A stretch of 64,000 bases of DNA, from assembly GCA_033675265.1 (NCBI GenBank), contig JAUJYZ010001585.1, positions 186,001 through 250,000 on the forward strand, given 5' to 3'. The notes beneath the pieces were generated by a model. The model was not told the origin of the DNA. It was given only the letters and a program-made list of their open reading frames with translations, and searched no databases. Below, one piece after another: positions 47,801-58,820 of this stretch. The stretch is from Actinostola sp. cb2023 (Eukaryota; Cnidaria; Anthozoa; Actiniaria; Actinostolidae). Within the stretch, counting starts at the first letter, position 1; the number at the start of each line of letters is the position of its first letter. A program made the position numbers and the translations under genes.

Positions 47801-50800
47801 AGTGTAGTGTAGTGTAGTGTAGTGTAGTGTAGTGTAGTGTAGTGTAGTGTAGTGTAGTGTAGTGTAGTGTAGTGTAGTGTAGTGTACGTAGTGTACGTAG
47901 TGTAGTGTAGTGTAGTGTAGTGTAGTGTAGTGTAGTGTAGTGTAGTGTAGTGTAGTGTAGTGTAGTGTAGTGTAGTGTAGTGTAGTGTAGTGTAGTGTAG
48001 TGTAGTGTAGTGTAGTGTAGTGTAGTGTAGTGTAGTGCAGTGCAGTGCAGTGCAGTGTAGTGCAGTGCAGTGCAGTGCAGTACAGTGTAGTGTAGTGTAG
48101 TGTAGTGTAGTGTAGTGTAGTGTAGTGTAGTGTAGTGTAGTGTAGTGTAGTGTAGTGTAGTGTAGTGTAGTGTAGTGTAGTGTAGTGTAGTGTAGTGTAG
48201 TGTAGTGTAGTGTAGTGTAGTGTAGTGTAGTGTAGTGTACAGTGTAGTGTAGTGTAGTGTAGTGTAGTACAGTGTAGTGTAGTGTAGTGTAGTGTAGTGC
48301 AGTGTAGTGTAGTGTAGTGCAGTACAGTGTAGTGCAGTGCAGTGTAGTGCAGTGTAGTGTAGTGCAGTACAGTGTAGTGTAGTGTAGTGTAGTGTAGTGT
48401 AGTGTAGTGTAGTGTAGTGTAGTGTAGTGTAGTGTAGTGTAGTGTAGTGTAGTGTAGTGTAGTGTAGTGTAGTGTAGTGCAGTGCAGTGTAGTGTAGTGT
48501 AGTGTAGTGCAGTACAGTGTAGTGTAGTGTAGTGTAGTACAGTGTAGTGTAGTGTAGAACAATGTGGTGTGGTGTAGTGTAGTGTAGTGTAGTGTAGTGT
48601 AGTGTAGTGTAGTGTAGTGTAGTAGTGCAGTGCAGTGCAGTGTAGTGTAGTGTAGTGTAGTGTAGTGTAGTGTAGTGTAGTGTAGTGTAGTGTAGTGTAG
48701 TGTAGTGTAGTGTAGTGTAGTGTAGTGTAGTGTAGTGTAGTGTAGTGTAGTGTAGTGTAGTGTAGTGTAGTGTAGTGTAGTGTAGTGTAGTGTAGTGTAG
48801 TGCAGTGCAGTGTAGTGTAGTGTAGTGTAGTGTAGTGCAGTACAGTGTAGTGTAGTGTAGAACAATGTGGTGTGGTGTAGTGTAGTGTAGTGTAGTGTAG
48901 TGTAGTGTAGTGTAGTGTAGTGTAGTGTAGTGTAGTGTAGTGTAGTGTAGTGTAGTGTAGTGCAGTGCAGTGTAGTGTAGTGTAGTGTAGTGTAGTGTAG
49001 TGCAGTGCAGTGCAGTGCAGTGTAGTGCAGTGCAGTGTAGTGCAGTGCAGTGTAGTGTAGTGTAGTGTAGTGTAGTGTAGTGTAGTGTAGTGTAGTGCAG
49101 TGCAGTGCAGTGCAGTGCAGTGTAGTGCAGTGCAGTGTAGTGCAGTGTAGTGTAGTGCAGTACAGTGTAGTGTAGTGTAGTGTAGTGTAGTGTAGTGTAG
49201 TGTAGTGTAGTGTAGTGTAGTACAGTGTAGTGTAGTGCAGTGCAGTGTAGTGTAGTGTAGTACAGTGTAGTGTAGTGTAGTGTAGTGTAGTGTAGTGTAG
49301 TGTAGTGTAGTGTAGTGTAGTGTAGTGTAGTGTAGTGTAGTGTAGTGTAGTGTAGTGTAGTGTACGTAGTGTACGTAGTGTACGTAGTGTAGTGTAGTGT
49401 AGTGTAGTGTAGTGTAGTGTAGTGTAGTGTAGTGCAGTGCAGTGCAGTGCAGTGTAGTGTAGTACAGTGTAGTGTAGTGCAGTGCAGTGCAGTGTAGTGT
49501 AGTACAGTGTAGTGTAGTGTAGTACAGTGTAGTGTAGTCTAGTGTAGTGTAGTGTAGTGTAGTGTAGTGTAGTGTAGTGTAGTGTAGTGTAGTGTAGTGT
49601 AGTGCAGTTAGTGTAGTGTAGTACAGTGTAGTGTAGTGTAGTGTAGTGTAGTGTAGTGTAGTGTAGTGTAGTGTAGTGTAGTGTAGTGTAGTGTAGTGTA
49701 GTGTAGTGTAGTGTAGTGTAGTGCAGTGTAGTGTAGTGTAGTACAGTGAAGTGCAGTACAGTACAGTGCAGTGCAGTGCAGTGCAGTGCAGTGTAGTGTA
49801 CTAGTGTAGTGTAGTGCAGTGCAGTACAGTGTAGTGTAGTGCAGTGCAGTGCAGTGTAGTGTAGTACAGTGTAGTGTAGTGTAGTACAGTGTAGTGTAGT
49901 GTAGTGTAGTGTAGTGTAGTGTAGTGTAGTGTAGTGTAGTGTAGTGTAGTGTAGTGTAGTGTAGTGTAGTGTAGTGTAGTGTAGTGTAGTGTAGTGTAGT
50001 GTAGTACAGTGTAGTGTAGTGCAGTGCAGTGTGTAGTGTAGTGTAGTACAGTGTAGTGTAGTGTAGTACAGTGTAGTGTAGTGCAGTGCAGTGTAGTGTA
50101 GTGTAGTGTAGTGCAGTGTAGTGTAGTGTAGTACAGTGTAGTGTAGTGTAGTGTAGTACAGTGTAGTGTAGTGCAGTGCAGTGTAGTGTAGTGTTGTGTA
50201 GTGCAGTACAGTGTAGTGCAGTACAGTGTAGTGTAGTGTAGTACAGTGTAGTGTAGTGTAGTACAGTGTAGTGTAGTGTAGTGTAGTGTAGTGTAGTGTA
50301 GTGTGTAGTGTAGTGTAGTGTAGTGTAGTGTAGTGTAGTGTAGTGCAGTGTAGTGCAGTGTAGTGCAGTGTAGTGTAGTGCAGTACAGTGTAGTGTAGTG
50401 TAGTGTAGTGTAGTGTAGTGTAGTGTAGTGTAGTGTAGTGTAGTGTAGTGTGTAGTACAGTGTAGTGTAGTGTAGAACAATGTGGTGTGTGTAGTGTAGT
50501 GTAGTGTAGTGTAGTGTAGTGTAGTGTAGTGTAGTGTAGTGTAGTGTAGTGTAGTGTAGTGTAGTGTAGTGTAGTGTAGTGTAGTACAGTGTAGTGTAGT
50601 GTAGAACAATGTGGTGTGGTGTAGTGTAGTGCAGTGTAGTGTAGTGCAGTACAGTGTAGTGTAGTGTAGTGTAGTGTAGTGTAGTGTAGTGTAGTGTAGT
50701 GTAGTGTAGTGTAGTGTAGTACAGTGTAGTGTAGTGTAGAACAATGTGGTGTGGTGTAGTGTAGTGTAGTGTAGTGTAGTGTAGTGTAGTGTAGTGTAGT

Positions 50801-51440
50801 GTAGTGTAGTACAGTGTAGTGTAGTGTAGTGTAGTCGGTAGTGTAGTGTGGTGTGGCGTAGTGTAGTGTAGTGCAGTGCAGTGTAGTGTAGTGTAGTGTA
50901 GTGCAGTACAGTGTAGTGCAGTGCAGTGCAGTGTAGTGTAGTGCAGTGTAGTGTAGTGCAGTGCAGTGCAGTGTAGTGTAGTGCAGTGTAGTGTAGTGTA
51001 GTACAGTGTAGTGTAGTGTAGTGTGTAGTGTAGTGTAGTGTAGTGTAGTGTAGTACAGTGTAGTGTAGTGTAGTGTAGTGTAGTGTAGTGTAGTGTAGTG
51101 TAGTGTAGTGTAGTGCAGTGTAGTGTAGTGTAGTGTAGTGTAGTGTAGTGTAGTGCAGTGCAGTGCAGTGCAGTGTAGTGTAGTACAGTGTAGTGTAGTG
51201 TAGTGTAGTCGGTAGTGTAGTGTGGTGTGGTGTAGTGTAGTGTGGTGTGGTGTGGTGTGGTGTGGTGTGGTGTGGTGTGGTGTGGTGTGGTGTGGTGTGG
51301 TGTGGTGTGGTGTGGTGTGGTGTGGTGTGGTGTGGTGTGGTGTGGTGTGGTGTGGTGTGGTGTGGTGTGGTGTGGTGTGGTGTGGTGTGGTGTGGTGTGG
51401 TGTGGTGTGGTGTGGTGTGGTGTGGTGTGGAGGAGTGGAG
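38847..51440. repeat. 12.6 kb TGTAG pentanucleotide satellite
   Basis: The plus strand is almost wholly TGTAG with TGCAG and TACAG variants and occasional indels. Variant clusters recur in the same order (see the findings), so there is higher-order structure. Because 5 and 3 are coprime, every minus-strand frame cycles through the same stop-free codons (Y-T-T-L-H), giving apparent open frames of 2,949 and 1,788 codons; these are artefacts. The plus strand hits TAG every 15 bases. The right end grades into TGTGG (51,213-51,430) and then TGGAG. Confidence 0.97.
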
Positions 51441-51475
51441 TGGAGTGGGCCGGAGTGGAGTGGAGGGGAGTGGAG
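51213..51475. repeat. TGTGG then GGAGT edge of the satellite
   Basis: About 40 uniform copies of TGTGG follow the TGTAG satellite and then change to GGAGT repeats (51,430-51,475) before unique sequence. Each step is one base from the last, showing a variant gradient at the array edge. Isolated TGTGG pairs also occur inside at 47,712, 48,562, 48,866 and 50,610. Confidence 0.95.
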
Positions 51476-51606
51476 TGTAACGGGAGGTGACGGTGTTGTG
51501 TTGTGTGGTGTAGTTTGGTACAGGCTTGGTGTCTTATAGTGCATGTGGATTGGTTTGGTGCATGTAAAGTCTATTTTGGTTCTTACGTTAAACGGCGTTA
51601 ACTTAC

Positions 51607-54368
51607 TGTGAAATATCTCTGTTTTGTCACTTCTGCACACACAATGCGATCCAATCTTGCTGCAAATAGTTCTTTCTTCTCCAAACATAAGCAGGAGATG
51701 ATTGCTTCCAGAAATGCCTGTCTGGATTGCGGCAACGATGCCAGAGATGAAGCACATTCTTTTCATGATTATTTCCGTATTCCGTGTTTTCACTGCATTT
51801 GCGCCGCCTTTCATGAATGACATCGTATTTTTGTGGTCCGGTTGACTGAAAACAACTATCTGCACAAATAACGAACTGACGTTCTCGTTCTCTTTGCGTC
51901 GTCAAACATAGGCATTTCACGTTGTAGTTTAGCACAGAACGCCTGGACTTGAGACCATATCGTGCTCATTTCTTGCATTCCAACAAGAAGTTATTGACAG
52001 CATAGAGTCTATCGAAACATGTATGGCCTTTACTCTATCGTATAACACAACAATACACCGGACAAAACGCACCCTCTTCACATCTTGAAAATTCTTTGGA
52101 AATATGTTCAAACCCTTGGAAATCCGTTAACTAATATTGCCATTGGAATTCCAAGGTTTGACTGGAAGAGCGCGCATTTTTTAAGTTGAACTGAATGATC
52201 TATAGCTATGAGCTATGTACGTTTTGTTGTCTAACGGCATTAACGATCAGGGTAGCAAAGAGAGGGTCATGATCACGGGCCATTTTTTTGTGAATTCACG
52301 CGTCACGGATAACAAGGAAGTCGTACTTTTGTCCGGTCAATTACGTTTCACAGTCTGAGCATAACAGCGGTAGCCTGCGTAGCGGCGCTCTTTCCTCCTC
52401 CCCCCAGAGCGCCGCTACGCAGGCTATAACAGCGGCAAATCACGAATCACAGTCGGTCAAAAGGGATGAACACGCATCACAGGAAACATAAATTCACGCA
52501 TCACGCTCGAATTTGTATGAATTTCACGATTTACGCTCCATATTTGGTCAAATGACGCGTCACGCCTTTGCTACCCTGAACGATGATTATCACGATCATA
52601 CGTGACATTGATATCACTTGATACTTACTGCTCCCTCGTTATGGTTAAACCATATGACAATCCCCAAACCTCCTGTGATAACAAGCTAAGGATAAAATAA
52701 CGCCGATAGTATAGTATAATAACACAAACACAAAACGACGAAAAACACAATATTTGAAGGTTCCCTACGGAGTTGGTATATACTAAAACTTCGTCTCGAT
52801 AAATATTGGACATTGTTATGGATAGCTGTGTGTCATGATCAGTCGTAAGCTCTGATTGGTTGACTTGTTGTCACGTGGTCACGACTAACATTGAATGATT
52901 TTACTATATAGCTCAATCTACTTCCTGTAACATCGCGCGCTCTGATTGGTTGCCTTCAAGCGTTATTTTCCATGTATATATTTGTCTACTGCAACGTGCA
53001 GTGATTTTACTTTGAAATAATTAGTCTTAAGAGTTCTATATATTACACAACAATGTGCAGTAATTTTACTATATGGCTCAATCTACTTCCGGTAACATCG
53101 CGCGCTCTGATTGGTTGCTTTCAGACGTTATTTTCCCCGTATATATTTTCCTACTGCAACGTGCAGTGATTTTACTTTGAAATAATTAGTCTTAAGAGTT
53201 CTATATATGACACAACAATGTGCAGTAATTTTACTATATGGCTCAATCTACTTCCGGTAACATCGCGCGCTCTGATTGGTTGCTTTCAGACGTTATTTTC
53301 CCCGTATATATTTTTCTACTGCAACGTGCAGTGATTTTACTCTGAAATAATTAGTCTTAAGAGTTCTATATATGACACAACAATGTGCAGTAATTTTACT
53401 ATATGGCTCAATGTACTTCCGGTAGCATCGCGCGCTCTGATTGGTTGCCTTCAAGCGTTATTTTCCATGTATATATTTGTCTACTGCAACGTGCAGTGAT
53501 TTTACTTTGAAATAATTAGTCTTAAGAGTTCTATATATGACACAACAATGTGCAGTAATTTTACTATATGGCTCAATGTACTTCCGGTAGCATCGCGCGC
53601 TCTGATTGGTTGCCTTCAAGCGTTATTTTTTCCGTCTATATTTTTCTACTGAAGAAAAGTTATAAAACAATAACAAACATAGTTTATGTTGTAAAAAAAT
53701 ATTTGTGCTTATTCTAAATTATGGCCAGCAAACTAGATCAGTCCTCAGTCAATGCAGATATATAGTAAAGTAAGGTACATGGAAAACACGACAACATAAA
53801 ACTAATTGTCATTAATATATCCCGCTTGGAATCACGATCCGTGCCGGGCAATCATGATTTGTTAAGCGATATATACTGATGTCAAAACCATGGTTTGAAA
53901 CGTTATTTTTATGACAATAATAGTACGTCGGATAGATGTGGGATCGAACAGACCGGTATGCTCGAGAGTCCAGCAGTGCTCTTCGGCAGACTATCAAGTC
54001 TATCAACAAACTTCAGCTGCTTTTAAAACAAGCATAAAATGATCTCCTAAATTCTAATAGAACTGGTCAGGAAAGATTTGTATGTTTTTGACGCTCTCTC
54101 ACGCAAACACGCAAGCTTCACTGAATAGTCGAGCTAGTTACAGACGTCAGTAATTGTCACTATCAATTCAAAAATGAAACAAAATCAATCATACCAAAAT
54201 GCCAGACCATAAACCCGAGCCATCCGTAGGGATTCCAAGCGGTGTGACGCGGACAATCCACACAATGCCCGCTATGAAGTCACCGACGCCACAGAGAAAG
54301 ATGAAGATCCCAATAATTCCAGCACCATTGGATTCCCATTTGTTGACTTTATAATCGCAGCTTGTCAT
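51607..54368 (-). CDS. Probable MS4A-like four-helix membrane protein, partial (3 exons)
   Basis: Minus-strand exons 54368-54195, 52672-52629 and 51845-51607 have consensus acceptors (TTATCACAG, GTTTTCAG) and donors (GTATGA, GTAAGT, GTAAGT) and join in frame (phases 0, 2, then 1). Exon 1 begins MTSCDYKVNKWESNGAGIIG and has one hydrophobic helix (IFIFLCGVGDFIAGIVWIV) and then GLWSGIL, the G-x-W-x-G-I-L start of a second helix that I associate with MS4A/tetraspan-like proteins. Exon 3 has a third helix (MCFISGIVAAIQTGISG). The fourth helix is not seen; the next exon would lie beyond the 12.6 kb satellite, or is lost. Family call is inference; short exon 2 is the weakest part. Confidence 0.5.
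52248..52578. mobile_element. 331 bp TIR element with 6 bp duplication
   Basis: Ends CAGGGTAGCAAAG and CTTTGCTACCCTG are flanked by AACGAT at 52,242-52,247 and 52,579-52,584. The interior has repeated CACGCATCACG-like motifs. No coding capacity. It lies in the second predicted intron-exon region of the MS4A-like gene, downstream of exon 2. A CTTTGCTACCCTG end also occurs at about 5,007. Confidence 0.8.
52371..52426. repeat. Perfect hairpin nested in the 331 bp element
   Basis: TAGCCTGCGTAGCGGCGCTCT and its exact reverse complement enclose a C/T-rich loop of 14 bases. Direct copies of ATAACAGCGG flank it, consistent with its own insertion duplication. Confidence 0.88.
52900..53650. repeat. 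165 bp tandem repeat, ~4.5 copies
   Basis: The landmark GGCTCAAT recurs at 52,911, 53,076, 53,241, 53,406 and 53,571, exactly 165 bp apart. Each unit has ACATCGCGCGCTCTGATTGG, an inverted CCAAT box next to GCGCGC, and GCAACGTGCAGTGATTTTAC. It lies in the predicted first intron of the MS4A-like gene. Confidence 0.95.
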
Positions 54369-54490
54369 GGTTAGATCTTCTCGTTATCATCTACCACAGA
54401 CTTCTTGCTGCACGGACATGCAGGCTGACAAACAGGAAAACTGCTGCTCTGCATGAATGACGCGTAATCATTCAGACAACCAATCATGCA

Positions 54491-54904
54491 TACCGTAAAG
54501 TTCTGAAAGTAGCGAGGTCGTTACTTTCGGATTTAGCAACATACCGTGTACCTTAAACGACATCGTGTACCATGTATGGTATTTTAACAAACAACAAATA
54601 TTCACAGGATCTAGAACTTATTTTATTATGACTATTTCTTTTGTTACATTTGCTTATCAGTGTAGCAGGAAATGTTCTGGGTCTTTATAATTACGTGCTG
54701 TTTGCTAGTGCTACTTCGTCATATAATATAATCATCGCTCTAGAGAGAGGGGGGGGGGGGGGTCGCTACTCTCGGGGGGATCGCTACTTTCGGGGGGTCG
54801 TTACTTTCGGGATTTGTTAGCAAGCATCAATTTTTACTGTTACTTTCGGGGGGGAGGGGGGTCGCTACTTTCAGGGAGTCGTTACTTTCGGAACTTTACG
54901 GTAA
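54491..54904. mobile_element. TIR element with ACCGTAAAGTTC ends
   Basis: TACCGTAAAGTTCTGAAAGT at 54,491 is the inverted partner of ACTTTCGGAACTTTACGGTA ending at 54,904. The inner right side holds degenerate copies of GGTCGCTACTTTCGGGG and a G-run at 54,748-54,761. Non-coding. Confidence 0.75.
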
Positions 54905-55145
54905 TTACCTACAACCTGAATCTCAATTAATGTGGACATTTTGACATCGAACGGGCCAGAGACCAATAAAAACCTTGTATTTATACTGGGATTTATAGTT
55001 TGCAACAACCACTCGCCTTTGTCAAACCTGAGTTTTACAAATGTACACTTGAGAGTAATCTCGCAATCTGACTGGCTGGTTTGCCGTTGTTCAGTGAGTA
55101 CAAATACTAGGTAATTTGACACGTTAATAAAGGTTATTATTATTA

Positions 55146-55264
55146 TTCAAACCGCCCCAATAGTCCCACGGGAGATGATTTAATGATATACAAGACTATA
55201 TAACAAGAGTCCTGTAATTAACATATTGTAGTTGACCAAACCAGCGGGACGAACAACGTCGAAC
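55146..55264. repeat. 119 bp dispersed repeat, copy 1
   Basis: TTCAAACCGCCCCAATAGTC through CGGGACGAACAACGTCGAAC is repeated nearly exactly at 58,923-59,043. Here it follows a (TTA)n tract and TAATAAAGG; both copies are probably ends of one mobile element family. Confidence 0.9.
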
Positions 55265-56165
55265 CTTTTACCTTCCGCAATATGCTCACTCCTGGCCGTC
55301 CTTCGTCAACCATGCGGTTGCCGAGTACTCATTTTACGGTAGTATATCTTGTTTGGGCCGTACGTTCGTACGGAATTCAATGGTTTAAAGTTCTTCTATT
55401 TTGTGTCAGTTCACAGGAGCTTTGCTGTTGTTTAACTCATTTCGTACGACGCTGGCAACTGTACCGCCACAAGCCTTACTACTTTTCATGTTTCGATACT
55501 CGCTTTACTTTTCTCAGCCGGCATAGCCACACGGTACAGTACATTACACGACCTCCCTGACTAAGTCTACATGCTACCTTTTTCGCTTGTTTAGTCGTGT
55601 TCTTCGCTTTAGCACCTAGTGCACGTGTCAGGATAAAATTTGTGTGCTTCGGGAAGACGTAGACGTAGGTCAGTGTCTCTTACTATGTGCGCGGCTATTC
55701 GGGTTTTATTGCATCGGTATTATTCGTGCCTTTCATCCAGTTTTCAGTAGTGGTTGCTATTCTATCGTTAGTTTGTATTCGGTCCGCTAATTAGTCATTT
55801 TATTGCACGGGTATTCTTGCCCTTCGCTCGTTTTAGGGTTTTGGCTTCTTGGCCGGACCGGCACAGGTTTCTCTTCGGTCTTTAGTCAGCCTTGTCGGAT
55901 GTGCTCGGTCAGCTTTCTATAGCAGTCTCGGTTTTGACTTATCACACGGTAATATATTCTTAGCAGGTTTCCGACTTCAGGACTTATATGTAGGTGTTTT
56001 ATTTCCTCTGGTAATTTTTTTCGAATTTGCATAGGTATGTCGTTGTATTTTCGTGGTATGTCACCTCTATGCATCGCCGGTTGGTTCAATTTTTAGTCAG
56101 TATTCTTGTTGGAGCCTGTTTCGCAAGGGTTAACACCCGGGGGTTAACATCGGTGTGCAGGCAGA

Positions 56166-56276
56166 ATGTCAGGGGAAAGCCACTACTGCAGGAAAGACAC
56201 CTCAGAGATGCTGGATTTCGAATCGCAGTCTACACGGACAGCTTCGCAGGACGCTGAGGTGGCCAAGTACCGACAG
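56166..56276 (+). CDS. Possible small coding exon
   Basis: A 37-codon frame beginning MSGESHYCRKDTSEMLDFES ends exactly at CGACAG|GTATATC, a plausible donor. Acceptor-like CGTGTCAG|G sites occur downstream in the degenerate repeats (56,343; 56,686). There is no recognised domain and no confirmed second exon, so this may be chance or part of a mobile element. Confidence 0.2.
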
Positions 56277-56759
56277 GTATATCTTGATTTGGACAGCTCG
56301 GGGGAAAGTTAATGGTTAATATTGCTTTATTTTTCGTGTCAGGTTGCAGGAACTCTGGCCGTCCAACGTGAACGTTAACCATGTGCTTTCCTAGGACTAG
56401 CTTCGCCCGGCGCGGTAGTATACTGCAGTGTGGGACCACTGCTCAGGCGAAATTTAATACCGTTCAAATTGATCTATTTTCGTATCAGGTTGTAGTATAG
56501 GAAGCTTTCTTGTTGTCATCGTGCCAGTTCATCGACTGGTTGCCGCCACTCCTGGCCGTCCAACGAGTGAACCAAATGCAATATTAATGTGCTTACCAAG
56601 TACTATAGAGCCTTACGGTAGTATGTTTTGCATGTGTTGGCCCTCTCGGGCGAAAATGGTTAACATTGTTCTATTTTCGTGTCAGGTTTGCTGGAACTCT
56701 TTTTCCGTACTCCTGGTCGTCCAACGTCAACCATGTGCTTGGAAATTTATTTGAACTTG

Positions 56760-58100
56760 TGCCTCTCGGGCCGGGCACAGATACTGAACTGGGTTCAGGT
56801 GCCGTTAGGTGGGATTGGCGTATAGCTGAACTCGGTGTTCAGCCAAATTTATTTAGTTTGGGCCTTTCGGGCCAGCCGGCACGGATACTGAACTGGGTTC
56901 AGGTGCCGTTAGGTGGGATTGGCGTATAGCTGAACTCGGTGTTCAGCCAAATTGATTTAGTTTGGGCCTTTCGGACCAGCCGGCACGGATACTGAACTGG
57001 GTTCAGGTGCCGTTAGGTGGGATTGGCGTATAGCTGAACTCGGTGTTCAGCCAAATTGATTTAGTTTGGGCCTTTCGGGCCAGCCGGCACGGATACTGAA
57101 CTGGGTTCAGGTGCCGTTAGGTGGGATTGGCGTATAGCTGAACTCGGTGTTCAGCCAAATTGATTTAGTGTGGGCCTTTCTGGCCAGCCGGCACGGATAC
57201 TGAACTGGGTTCAGGTGCCGTTAGGTGGGATTGGCGTATAGCTGAACTCGGTGTTCAGCCAAATTGATTTAGTTTGGGCCTTTCGGGCCAGCCGGCACGG
57301 ATACTGAACTGGGTTCAGGTGCCGTTAGGTGGGATTGGCGTATAGCTGAACTCGGTGTTCAGCCAAATTGATTTAGTTTGGGCCTTTCGGGCCAGCCGGC
57401 ACGGATACTGAACTGGGTTCAGGTGCCGTTAGGTGGGATTGGCGTATAGCTGAACTCGGTGTTCAGCCAAATTGATTTAGTTTGGGCCTTTCGGGCCAGC
57501 CGGCACGGATACTGAACTGGGTTCAGGTGCCGTTAGGTGGGATTGGCGTATAGCTGAACTCGGTGTTCAGCCAAATTTATTTAGTTTGGGCCTTTCGGGC
57601 CAGGCACGGATGACTGAACTGGGTTCAGGTGCCGTTAGGTGGGATTGGCGTATAGCTGAACTCAGTGTTCAGCCAAATTGATTTAGTTTGGGCCTTTCTG
57701 GCCAGCCGGCACGGATACTGAACTGGGTTCAGGTGCCGTTAGCTGTGTTTGGCGTATAGCTGAACTCGGTGTTCAGCCAAATGTATTTAGAGGGGGCCTT
57801 TCGGGCCAGGCACAGATACTGAACTGGGTTCAGGTGGTGTTTGGCGTATAGCTGAACTCGGTGTTCAGCCAAATTTATTTAGAGTGGGCCTCTTGGGCCA
57901 GGCACAGATACTGGACTGGGTTCAGGTGCCGCTAGGTGTGCTTGGCGTATAGCTGCATGGCAGTCGGTGCTCAGTCAAATTATTTAGTTTGGGCCTCTCG
58001 GGCCGGGCACAGATACTGAACTGGGTTCAGGTGCCGTTATAGTGGCATGTTTGGCGTATAGCTGGCATTCGGTGTTCAGCCAAATCTATCTAAGTTGGGC
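56760..58100. repeat. 104 bp tandem repeat, ~12 copies, hairpin-rich
   Basis: ACGGATACTGAACTGGG recurs every 104 bp (56,881, 56,985, 57,089 and on). Each unit has three self-complementary motifs: GGCCTTTCGGGCC, CTGAACTGGGTTCAG and GCTGAACTCGGTGTTCAGC. The central copies are almost identical; the copies at the right end (57,770-58,100) carry deletions and substitutions, as expected when homogenisation weakens at an array edge. Confidence 0.95.
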
Positions 58101-58559
58101 CTTTCGGAGAATATTTTGGCTGGGGACTTGCCGGAATGTGCCTTTTGTTATGCTGTGGTGAGGTCCTTTGTTGGTTAACATGCCCGGGGCTATCTAAAGC
58201 CCTTTGTGCCCGATCCTTGCGATTGCGCCGTGGACTGTTAACTACCATTGGCCCCTCCCTCAGTGTTTTGAAACACGAGTCACTGAAAGCTGGCTGGCGC
58301 GTTACGGAATGCGTGTATAAGGTGTTACAATATGCCCCATATATATATGAAATAAGGAAAGGGAACTAAGTGAAAGCAAATCAAAGAAATAGAAGAGTGA
58401 AATTAAAGATGGTAAATACACGAAAAAAGAGAGACGAAGAAACCAGCCAGTATGACCGTAAGATTAGATGTGAAGGGAGGGACCAATGGTGGTCAGACGT
58501 AACGGCATGCAAATAATGGATGATCGTGGATCAAGTGGTAAAACAAAAAACCTGAATCA

Positions 58560-58760
58560 ACAAATCAGTCTTGGAAGAAGGAATTTTGAGTAGTGGGGGA
58601 GGAAGATGCGAAAGAAGGGATTGGAATAAGGATTGGAAATAAGGATTGGGTGTGAGGATTGGGAGTAAGGGATAGAGATTGAGAAATAAGGATTGGGTGT
58701 GAGGATTGGGAGTAAGGGATAAAGTTTGAGGTTTGGGGAATGGGGAATGGGGGAATAATT
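58560..58760. repeat. Degenerate GGATTGGG/GGGATAAG repeats
   Basis: A purine-rich tract with two ~60 bp direct copies (GGATTGGGTGTGAGGATTGG then GAGTAAGGGATA at about 58,640 and 58,690). Open frames on the other strand are proline/serine-rich and not credible genes. Confidence 0.75.
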
Positions 58761-58820
58761 TACTACGGAATCATGTTGGGGACGTGAATTGGAAAGAGAG
58801 GGCAGAACGTCGGAACGAAC

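Noticed and set aside
46499..51865. 1,788-codon minus-strand open frame starting MQIVVFSQPDHK
   Set aside because: Its first part overlaps the third exon of the MS4A-like gene and then runs through the donor into the satellite. Only the exon part is credible.
55282..55560. 92-codon plus-strand frame MLTPGRPSSTMRLP...
   Set aside because: The first part matches degenerate repeats (ACTCCTGGCCGTCC recurs at 56,548 and 56,706). No domain or splice evidence.
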